DNA from: Acetobacteraceae bacterium
Lineage (GTDB): Bacteria; Pseudomonadota; Alphaproteobacteria; Acetobacterales; Acetobacteraceae
DNA: 6,129 nt
Direction of reading: 5' to 3'
Assembly: GCA_947476855.1 (NCBI GenBank)
Contig: CANJSR010000309.1
Span: 1-6,129 of the forward strand
In this document: piece after piece, positions 1 through 4,920 of the stretch
Numbering within the stretch: the stretch's first letter is position 1
How the letters are laid out: each line of letters begins with the position of its first letter
Translations under genes and position numbers: made by a program
The notes under the pieces: generated by a model
What the model was told of the DNA's origin: nothing
Databases searched by the model: none
The model's input: only the letters and a program-made list of their open reading frames with translations

Positions 1-925
1 ACACCTCCTCCTCATGCGAATCATAGATCGGCTGGTCGAAGATCTGCCAGGTGTGGTCGCCGTCCTGTTCCAGGGAGGCGGTGCCTAGCAGCTTGTAGGA
101 GAGGGATTCGTCGACGAAGCGGCGGGCCTGGAGGTTGACGGCGATCGCGCCCTTGTAGACGGCCAGCAGGCTGTGGCGGCAGGTGTGGTTCGTCGGGTGC
201 TTGCCGAAGGTGCCCTGGATATACGCGACGTCACGCACGCCGGCGCCCATCTGCCAAGCCATCAGCAACCCGTCGCCGGTGTTGCCTTCCCCGCCCGAGA
301 CCCAGGCCTTGGCCTGCTTCGGCACGAAGGTCTTCAGGAGTTCGGCGTTGCGGGTGAAACCACCGGCGGTCAGCACGACCTGGCGGCGGGCGGTGACATC
401 CGTGGTGCGGCCGTCCTGGTCGATCCGGATGCCGGTGACACGGTTGCCGTCGCGCAGCAGGCGCTTGGCCGAGGCTCCGGTTACGAATTCGATGTTGGCG
501 TGGCGCGACGCGTGGCCCGCCATGACGTTGATCATGGCATCGGGATCGACGACATGGCAGCGCGGCACCGACTGGCCGGAGGACGCATCGGGGCGGGGGG
601 AGAACTGGACGCCCAGACCGCTCAGCCATTGATAGGTGGCAAGCTGGTTGTCGGTATAGGCGCGGACGATGGCGGGATCGTTTTCGTGCCGGCCGACTTC
701 CATGAGGTCCTGGAACAGAAGTTCGCTGGAATCCTCGATGCCATGGGCCTGCTGGATGTTGGTGCCGGCGAAGGCGAGCAGGCCGCCGCAGATGCGTGAC
801 GATCCGCCGGGGGATGGCATCTTTTCCAACAACAGGACCTGGGCGCCGGCATCGGCCGCGGTCAGGGCGGCGGCGAGGCCGGCCGCTCCGGCGCCGACCA
901 CGATGATGTCTGTTTCGGTGTTCAT
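1..925 (-). CDS. FAD-dependent dehydrogenase, fumarate reductase / 3-ketosteroid dehydrogenase flavoprotein family (3' end outside window)
   Basis: 308 codons are visible from the ATG at 925; the C-terminal part lies beyond position 1. Residues 7-21 (IIVVGAGAAGLAAAL) form the GxGxxG dinucleotide-binding Rossmann motif, followed by the acidic strand end LLLEK (31-35) and the GGSSRICGG segment (40-48) typical of FAD_binding_2 proteins. A second FAD-contacting strand, VVLTAGGF, is at 183-190, and GNTGDGLLMAWQMGA at 214-228 is also characteristic. The capping-domain region carries HPT (243-245) and RRFVDES (268-274). Enzymes of this family add or remove hydrogen across a C-C bond (fumarate, urocanate, tricarballylate, 3-ketosteroids). 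By eye, the position of the fumarate reductase proton-donor Arg is Tyr277, which fits a dehydrogenase such as a ketosteroid or tricarballylate type better than a fumarate reductase. No signal peptide is visible, so it is probably cytoplasmic. The start is supported by AAAGGA five bases upstream. Family is sure; substrate unknown. Confidence 0.9.
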   Translation of the reverse strand, partial: MNTETDIIVVGAGAAGLAAALTAADAGAQVLLLEKMPSPGGSSRICGGLLAFAGTNIQQAHGIEDSSELLFQDLMEVGRHENDPAIVRAYTDNQLATYQWLSGLGVQFSPRPDASSGQSVPRCHVVDPDAMINVMAGHASRHANIEFVTGASAKRLLRDGNRVTGIRIDQDGRTTDVTARRQVVLTAGGFTRNAELLKTFVPKQAKAWVSGGEGNTGDGLLMAWQMGAGVRDVAYIQGTFGKHPTNHTCRHSLLAVYKGAIAVNLQARRFVDESLSYKLLGTASLEQDGDHTWQIFDQPIYDSHEEEV

Positions 926-930
926 TCTTG

Positions 931-936
931 TCCTTT
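931..936 (-). promoter_or_regulatory. Ribosome binding site of the FAD dehydrogenase gene
   Basis: On the minus strand this reads AAAGGA, with a five-base spacer to the ATG at 925. It is a good Shine-Dalgarno match and fixes the start. It also shows that this gene can be translated independently of the racemase gene 140 bases upstream. Confidence 0.7.
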
Positions 937-976
937 GTGGCCGGCGGGTCGGGTCAGCGTGGGTGCGGTGGTTGGT

Positions 977-1045
977 CCCCGGCACAAGGCCGGGGATGAC
1001 GATGGGGGGCGCGGGGATGACGGTGGTTACACAGGATGACGGTGG
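977..1045. repeat. Intergenic palindrome followed by three degenerate GGATGACGRTGG copies
   Basis: The gap 926-1065 holds a perfect 7-bp inverted repeat, CCCCGGC-ACAAG-GCCGGGG, at 977-995. Next to it are three copies of a 12-mer: GGATGACGATGG at 994-1005, GGATGACGGTGG at 1015-1026 and GGATGACGGTGG at 1034-1045, spaced 21 and 19 bases apart. On the minus strand the core reads GTCATCCCCGGCC..., a form that recurs in intergenic DNA of many alphaproteobacteria (from memory). It lies between the racemase and dehydrogenase genes. It could weaken or stabilise the transcript there, but no T-run follows the hairpin on either strand, so a simple intrinsic terminator is not supported. Confidence 0.6.
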
Positions 1046-1065
1046 GACCCCACGAAGGCGTCAGG

Positions 1066-1878
1066 TCAGAACTTCAACCGATCCACGCCGTAGAACGCGC
1101 CCACCTGGTCCACCCGTTCCTGGCTAGGGACCGAGTTGAACCAGCCGTGGCGGCTGTGGCGGATGCCGGTGGCGCGATACAGGTCGACCATCAGTTCGGC
1201 CATCTTCATCGTGCTGCCCAGGCCATCGATGATCGGCACGTCATCGACACGGTTGATGCCGTTCCGGGCCATCAACAGGTTCAGCGGCACCTCGCCCGGA
1301 ATGATCACGTCGGCGCCGGTTTCCTTGATGACGCGGCGGGCGACTTCCTGGAACTTCTCGATCAGCGGGCCAGGGTTCTCGTAGGCCGGCAGCACATCGG
1401 CGAACTTCAGGCCGGAGGCAACGACGCCCGCGCAACGATCGGTCAGGCCGTAGTTGCGGACCTGCTCCTGATACATCGGAATCATGCGGTCGATGAACAG
1501 GATGATCGCGAAACGCTGCCCGAACATCGTTGCCAGATGGCAGCAGGTTTCGCCCATGCCGATCACGGGGATATCGATGAGCGACCGCGCTTCCCGCAGC
1601 ATCGGGTTCGGCAGGGTACACATGGCGAAGGCGTCGAATTTCTGCGCCTCGGCCGCGCGTCCCGCGGCGATCCACTGGTTGCCGTGGATCCAGAAGGTGT
1701 AGCCATAACCGATATCGTCGCCGGGGTAGTTGGAGGGGTAGGTCCCCTCCGCCTGGCCATGGAACACGACCTCGGTATCCGGACGCAGCACCTTGGACAG
1801 ATGGCCGCGCATCGCGTCCTCATAGCCCGGCAGATCGCCCAGGACGGTGAAGCTTTGGTGCCAGAGTTTCATCGCCAT
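1066..1878 (-). CDS. Aspartate/glutamate/hydantoin racemase superfamily protein
   Basis: 270 aa, the usual size for hydantoin racemase-like proteins (about 210-270). Recognisable family blocks, in order, are: FDAFAMCTLPNPMLREARS (81-99) with the first catalytic-type Cys, C87; IDIPVIGMGETCCHLA (101-116); the RFAIILF strand (122-128); VRNYGLTDRCAG (140-151); GADVIIPGEVPLN (188-200); and VPIIDGLGSTMKMAELMV (214-231). Classical members use two cysteines as acid and base on the alpha carbon. Here the second site, normally GC in a segment like VLGCAGM, is Glu196. The protein may therefore be a one-cysteine isomerase, decarboxylase or lyase, or not a racemase at all. It starts three bases after the dioxygenase stop, so the two genes are almost certainly co-transcribed and probably translationally coupled. 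ATG 1872 (Met3) is an alternative start. No signal peptide, so probably cytoplasmic. Family confident; reaction unknown. Confidence 0.85.
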   Translation of the reverse strand: MAMKLWHQSFTVLGDLPGYEDAMRGHLSKVLRPDTEVVFHGQAEGTYPSNYPGDDIGYGYTFWIHGNQWIAAGRAAEAQKFDAFAMCTLPNPMLREARSLIDIPVIGMGETCCHLATMFGQRFAIILFIDRMIPMYQEQVRNYGLTDRCAGVVASGLKFADVLPAYENPGPLIEKFQEVARRVIKETGADVIIPGEVPLNLLMARNGINRVDDVPIIDGLGSTMKMAELMVDLYRATGIRHSRHGWFNSVPSQERVDQVGAFYGVDRLKF

Positions 1879-1881
1879 CGG

Positions 1882-2679
1882 TCAGGCCGCCTTCACGATC
1901 GCGCTGTCGGCTTCCATCGGCAGCGGGCCGGTGTTGCGCGAGGTCACCCAATCCGGCCGGGATTGCGGCCCAAAGGCCGGCGCGTTGGCCGAGGCGTTGC
2001 ACGAGATATAGATGTGCCAGCGGTCCTCGGCCGAGAGATTATGACCCGAGGCATGCAGCACGTTGCAATGGAACAGCACCGCCGTCCCCGCCTTGCCCGT
2101 GACCGGCACGACCGGGGGGGAAGCGCGCAGGACCTCGATCATCTTCTCCTTCGGGATGGTCCAGAGCTTGTAGCCGGTCGATGTATCCATCACCGACTCC
2201 AGCAGCCCCAGGCGATGCGTCCCGGGCAGCATGTAGAGACCGCCGCTGAACTCGGTCGTGTCGTTCAGCATGACGTTGAAGGTTGCCATGTTGGGGGTGG
2301 GGCAACCGTCCTTGCTCCAGGAGTTGTAGTCCTGATGCCACATCCAATGCGTGCCCTCGATCGCGGGCTTGGCGTTGATCTTGGTGTGGTAGACGTAGAT
2401 TTCCTCGGTCCCGAGGACCTGGCGCACCGGCCGCTGCACCCGCGGGGTGCGGACCAAAGCGCGGAACGGGGCCGATGCGGTGACGCCATCATCCTCGTGC
2501 ACGCGGAACAGGGCCTTCACGCCGCCGGTGTGTTCGCGGACGACCTCTTCCGCCTGGATCTTGGACAGGCGTTCGACTTCCTGGCGCATGACCGCGACCT
2601 CGGCGGCCGAGAACAGGTCGGGGAACACAAGGAAGCCCTCGCGTTCGAATTGGGCGCGCTGCGCGGCGGTCAGTTCCAT
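1882..2679 (-). CDS. Phytanoyl-CoA dioxygenase (PhyH) family Fe(II)/2-oxoglutarate oxygenase, ectoine hydroxylase-like
   Basis: 265 aa. The iron-binding facial triad is visible as H115-x-D117 in THWMWHQDYNSW and the distal H209 in FHCNVLHASGHN. R220, eleven residues after H209, is the expected 2-oxoglutarate-binding Arg, with the same spacing as in EctD. The stretch from WHQDY through GGLYMLPGTHRLGLLE (112-161) closely follows the EctD pattern WHSDFETW...NGxLMxxPGSHK. The enzyme should hydroxylate a small substrate using O2 and 2-oxoglutarate, giving CO2 and succinate. No ectABC genes are present in the window, so ectoine itself is not established as the substrate. The frame stays open to 3177, but the ATG at 2679 is chosen because homology begins at once (FEREGFLVFPDLFS, typical PhyH N-terminus), an SD lies at 2689-2694, and any extension would run antisense into the MFS gene. 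It heads the minus-strand block and is followed closely by the racemase gene. Confidence 0.88.
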   Translation of the reverse strand: MELTAAQRAQFEREGFLVFPDLFSAAEVAVMRQEVERLSKIQAEEVVREHTGGVKALFRVHEDDGVTASAPFRALVRTPRVQRPVRQVLGTEEIYVYHTKINAKPAIEGTHWMWHQDYNSWSKDGCPTPNMATFNVMLNDTTEFSGGLYMLPGTHRLGLLESVMDTSTGYKLWTIPKEKMIEVLRASPPVVPVTGKAGTAVLFHCNVLHASGHNLSAEDRWHIYISCNASANAPAFGPQSRPDWVTSRNTGPLPMEADSAIVKAA

Positions 2680-2688
2680 GGTGTTTCG

Positions 2689-2694
2689 TTCCCT
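2689..2694 (-). promoter_or_regulatory. Ribosome binding site of the dioxygenase gene
   Basis: On the minus strand this reads AGGGAA, nine bases before the ATG at 2679. It supports the short 265-aa start over the upstream open frame. The divergent gap 2680-2793 (114 bases) must hold the promoters for both this block and the MFS gene, but I see no convincing -35/-10 pair. The only palindrome noted there is GGCGCGCC at 2754-2761. Confidence 0.6.
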
Positions 2695-2793
2695 AGCGTC
2701 GACTGCCCCGATGGTTGGCGCACAAGGCGGTTTCAGGCAAGCGGGGGATGCATGGCGCGCCCGGGTGACTCGCCGCCGCGTAACGGCTAGACG

Positions 2794-4017
2794 ATGGGCA
2801 TGCCGGTCTTTCTGCGTGTGACCCTGCCGCTGTCGGGGCTGAATTTCCTCAACCAGGCGGCCAGGGCGCTGATCGCGACCATCGGCCCCCTGCTCGCGCT
2901 TGAATTCGACCTGACGGCGACCGAGCTTGGGATGCTGTCGGCCACCTTCTTCTTTTCCTATGCGCTGTCGCAGTTGCCGGTCGGGCTGGCGCTGGACATG
3001 TTCGGCGTTGGGCGGGTGCAGCGGGTGCTGGCGCTGGTGGCCGCCGTGGGATTTGGCATCTGCGCGATGTCGGACAGCGTGATCACCCTGGCGATCGGGC
3101 GCTTCATCACCGGCATCGGCATCAGCGTGGGCATGATCGCCATGCTGACCGCGCATTCCCAATGGGTGCCGCGCCACCGGGTCGCCGCGATGACGGGGTT
3201 GGGCGTCTTCGTCGCCTCCTTCGGCGGGCTGGCCGCGACCCTGCCGGCGCAGCAGCTTGTGCCCTTGTTCGGCTGGCGCGGCGTGTTCTGGGTGTTTGCC
3301 GGGATTTCACTGGCGATCTCGGTCTGGATCACACTGAGTGTGCCCGAACCACCGGGGGAGCGTCCGGTCCGCAAGCGCCTGGGGCAACAGGTTGTCGAGT
3401 TCGCGCGCCTGTTCAAGCACCCGGCCTGCCTGCGCTATGCCCCGGCGATCGCGCTGCTGTCGGGGATGAACTTCACCTATGGCGGGCTATGGGCCGGGCC
3501 GTGGCTGCGCGACGTGGGCGGGTTCGAGGATGAGATGCGGGCCGGCCTGCTGATGGCCTGCATGGCGGGCATGACCGCGGGCAGCCTGCTGACCGGACAA
3601 TGCGCGTCGTATCTGCAGCGGATCGGCTACAGCGCGATGACGGTGCCCTATATCGCGATGGGCGGGCTGCTGCTGGTGCAGATCCTGCTGATCTGGGTGC
3701 CGTCGCCGCATCCGGTGGCGATCGGGGCGACCTGGTTCGCCTTTTCGTTCCTGAGTTCAGCCGGCCCCGCGGGCTATGCCGCCGTGGGCCAGCGATTCGG
3801 GCCGGAGCTTGCCGGACGCGTGGGCACGGCGCTGAACTTCACGATGCTGGTGACGGTGTTCTTTCTCCAGAACATCATTGGCTGGATACTGGATCTGTGG
3901 CCCCGCACCGCCAATGATGGCTGGAGTCCCGTCGCCTATGGCTGGGCCATGGGTCTGACGGTGGTGCTGCAGGCCGCCGCGATCCTGTGGATGCTGCGGC
4001 CTGAGCGGAAGGCCTGA
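2794..4017 (+). CDS. Major facilitator superfamily (MFS) transporter
   Basis: 407 aa, hydrophobic throughout, with about twelve predictable membrane spans: roughly residues 14-36, 45-66, 78-95, 98-120, 132-152, 161-181, 214-236, 249-267, 281-301, 307-330, 342-366 and 382-402. The loop after span 2 carries a reduced MFS motif A, G64-LAL-D68-MFG71-VG-R74. Span 4 has the conserved Arg103 (GRFITGIGISVGMIA). The basic central loop, about 183-210 (ERPVRKRLGQQ), separates the two six-helix halves. It is an inner-membrane secondary carrier, probably an importer of a small organic solute given its catabolic neighbours, but the substrate cannot be read. It is divergent from the dioxygenase gene and converges on the HigA-like gene. 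An in-frame TAG at 2788-2790 limits upstream extension; ATG 2800 (Met3) is an alternative start. No clear SD precedes either, so a leaderless message or weak initiation is possible. Confidence 0.9.
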   Translation: MGMPVFLRVTLPLSGLNFLNQAARALIATIGPLLALEFDLTATELGMLSATFFFSYALSQLPVGLALDMFGVGRVQRVLALVAAVGFGICAMSDSVITLAIGRFITGIGISVGMIAMLTAHSQWVPRHRVAAMTGLGVFVASFGGLAATLPAQQLVPLFGWRGVFWVFAGISLAISVWITLSVPEPPGERPVRKRLGQQVVEFARLFKHPACLRYAPAIALLSGMNFTYGGLWAGPWLRDVGGFEDEMRAGLLMACMAGMTAGSLLTGQCASYLQRIGYSAMTVPYIAMGGLLLVQILLIWVPSPHPVAIGATWFAFSFLSSAGPAGYAAVGQRFGPELAGRVGTALNFTMLVTVFFLQNIIGWILDLWPRTANDGWSPVAYGWAMGLTVVLQAAAILWMLRPERKA

Positions 4018-4023
4018 GGCCTT
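4009..4023. terminator. Palindrome across both convergent stop codons; possible bidirectional terminator
   Basis: AAGGCCT-G-AGGCCTT is a perfect 7-bp inverted repeat with a one-base centre. It contains the MFS stop (TGA, 4015-4017) and overlaps the HigA-like stop (TAA on the minus strand, 4022-4024). In RNA it could fold as a 5-bp AAGGC/GCCTT stem with a CTGAG loop, from either strand. No U-run follows, so intrinsic termination would be weak. It is the only candidate in the 4-base convergent gap. Confidence 0.35.
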
Positions 4024-4318
4024 AAGCGGCCAAAGGTTGCAGCTTCGCGATCTCGGCGCCGAAGCGGGCCTGGGCGACCGACAGGTCGAAGGCGGTTTGC
4101 AGGCCGAGCCAGAACTGCGGGCTGGTGCCGCGGAAGCAGCGGGCCAGGCGCAGGGCCAGGTCGGATGTCAGAGGCTCCTGATCCGCCAGGACCGGCGTGA
4201 TCTGGGAGGGCGGAACCCCAAGCGCCTGCGCCAGACGATCAGCGTCCAGGTGCATCGGTTCCATGAATTCTTCTCGCAGCACCGTTCCGGGGTGCATCCG
4301 GTTGCTCTTGCGTGCCAT
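4022..4318 (-). CDS. HigA-family addiction-module antitoxin / XRE-like regulator, orphan
   Basis: 98 aa, the normal length for HigA-type antidotes. RMHPGTVLREEFMEPM (7-22) is the hallmark N-terminus of the family. An XRE helix-turn-helix follows at about 24-46 (LDADRLAQALGVPPSQITPVLAD), then TSDLALRLARCF (51-62) and SPQFWLGLQTAFDLSVAQ (66-83), both diagnostic. HigA proteins bind and neutralise a RelE-fold HigB toxin and repress their own operon. The toxin gene normally lies just upstream on the same strand, but the 110 bases upstream hold no HigB end and the next gene is the MaoC hydratase. Where relatives usually carry INEIVRGKRGIT, this protein has ITPVLADQEPLT: Pro sits in the recognition helix and a basic GKR turn has become acidic. 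It may be a stand-alone regulator or a decaying remnant. The start is ATG 4318; the AAAGGAG at 4334-4340 is 15 bases away, unusually far, and an in-frame TAA blocks a longer protein. Confidence 0.85.
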   Translation of the reverse strand: MARKSNRMHPGTVLREEFMEPMHLDADRLAQALGVPPSQITPVLADQEPLTSDLALRLARCFRGTSPQFWLGLQTAFDLSVAQARFGAEIAKLQPLAA

Positions 4319-4333
4319 GTCGACCCCGCCGAA

Positions 4334-4340
4334 CTCCTTT
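4334..4340 (-). promoter_or_regulatory. Strong but distant Shine-Dalgarno of the HigA-like gene
   Basis: The minus strand reads AAAGGAG, a near-perfect anti-SD match. It sits 15 bases from ATG 4318 instead of the usual 5-10, and no ATG, GTG or TTG lies in between. Translation may therefore be inefficient, or may use the nearer GGCGGGG as a weak site. Confidence 0.4.
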
Positions 4341-4374
4341 TACGAGATGGAGCATGATCGGGAGTCGTGGCGGG

Positions 4375-4432
4375 AAAATGGCAAAATTGGGCAAACTGGG
4401 TGCGAAGCCGAAAAATTTTGTAATTTCGTCAT
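4375..4432. promoter_or_regulatory. AT-rich pocket upstream of the HigA-like gene, possible promoter/operator
   Basis: This is the most AT-rich stretch in an otherwise GC-rich window. It includes two adjacent similar 10-mers, GCAAAATTGG (4381-4390) and GCAAACTGGG (4391-4400, 8 of 10 matching), and a short inverted repeat CGAAA...TTTCG around 4409-4428. It lies 57 bases or more upstream of the HigA-like ATG, just after the MaoC gene end. It is a plausible place for that gene's own promoter and operator, since HigA-type proteins usually autoregulate. I could not identify a confident -35/-10 pair. Confidence 0.3.
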
Positions 4433-4920
4433 CCGACCGAAGGACGGCGGCGAAGGAGGTAGCGCTGCCGCCCCTCCAGCACCAGTTCGCGGCGCTGGTT
4501 GTGGATCGTGGTGCGGAAGCCCAGCACGCCGGTGGTCCGGCCGGGGGTGAGTTCGTCGATTTCCAGCGCGCTGTAGAGCGTATCGCCGGAGAAGACCGGT
4601 TTCAGGAACTTGCTGGACTGCTCGATGAAGCCGACCAGGCAGTCTTCGACAAGAAACGGAAACAGGCCAGCGCCGGGCGCGGTCTGCGCCAGGGTCTGCA
4701 GGCCGTGGGCGAGCAGGCCGGGCATGCCGCGCGTCTTGCAGTATTCGACGTCATAATGGACCGGGTGATTATCGCCACTGGCACCCTGGAAGGCCAGGAA
4801 GACGGCATCGGTCATGGTGCGGCTGGGGAGCAGGAAGCGCTCCCCCACCGTGAAATCGTCGAACCAGCGCTGGCCAGGGACCATGCGGTGGGCGGCGGGG
4901 TCGAAGGCGTCCATGGTCAT
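4429..4920 (-). CDS. MaoC-like hot-dog fold acyl-CoA dehydratase/hydratase
   Basis: 163 aa, the usual length of single-domain MaoC/R-hydratase proteins (about 140-165). The hydratase signature is ASGDNHPVHYDVEYCK (47-62), with catalytic Asp50 and His55, followed by the typical GMPGLLAHGLQTLA (65-78). KFLKPVFSGDTLYSALEI (104-121) is the conserved second half of the hot-dog domain. Such enzymes reversibly hydrate 2-enoyl-CoA thioesters or related acyl-CoAs in the cytoplasm. The classical motif is GDxNPxH; here it reads GDNHPVH, which keeps the Asp-His pair. The start ATG overlaps the stop of the solute-binding protein gene as ATGA (4917-4920). No clear SD precedes it, so translation probably depends on re-initiation after the upstream gene. 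ATG 4914 (Met3) is an alternative start. Pairing with an ABC binding protein suggests that the imported compound is degraded as a CoA thioester. This is inference; the exact substrate is unknown. Confidence 0.88.
   Translation of the reverse strand: MTMDAFDPAAHRMVPGQRWFDDFTVGERFLLPSRTMTDAVFLAFQGASGDNHPVHYDVEYCKTRGMPGLLAHGLQTLAQTAPGAGLFPFLVEDCLVGFIEQSSKFLKPVFSGDTLYSALEIDELTPGRTTGVLGFRTTIHNQRRELVLEGRQRYLLRRRPSVG

Noticed and set aside
173..799. 208-codon plus-strand open frame
   Set aside because: It is antisense to the flavoprotein, whose minus-strand frame has clear FAD motifs and an SD.
977..995. Hairpin as an intrinsic terminator of the racemase transcript
   Set aside because: No T-run follows on either strand; it fits an intergenic repeat better.
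2754..2761. GGCGCGCC palindrome in the divergent promoter region
   Set aside because: An 8-bp GC-only palindrome is common in such DNA, and nothing ties it to a regulator.
1036..2790. 584-codon plus-strand open frame
   Set aside because: It is antisense to the racemase and dioxygenase genes, which carry family motifs and tight operon spacing. The His/Asp/Gly-rich translation is the usual mirror of GC-rich genes.
2680..3177. 166-residue N-terminal extension of the dioxygenase frame
   Set aside because: It runs antisense into the MFS gene, its composition is low-complexity His/Arg/Gln, and the family N-terminus plus an SD begin at 2679.
4319..4428. Search for a HigB toxin gene or remnant upstream of the HigA-like gene
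   Set aside because: The minus-strand sequence shows no HigB-like C-terminus such as YEDYH, and the gap is too short for a toxin gene.
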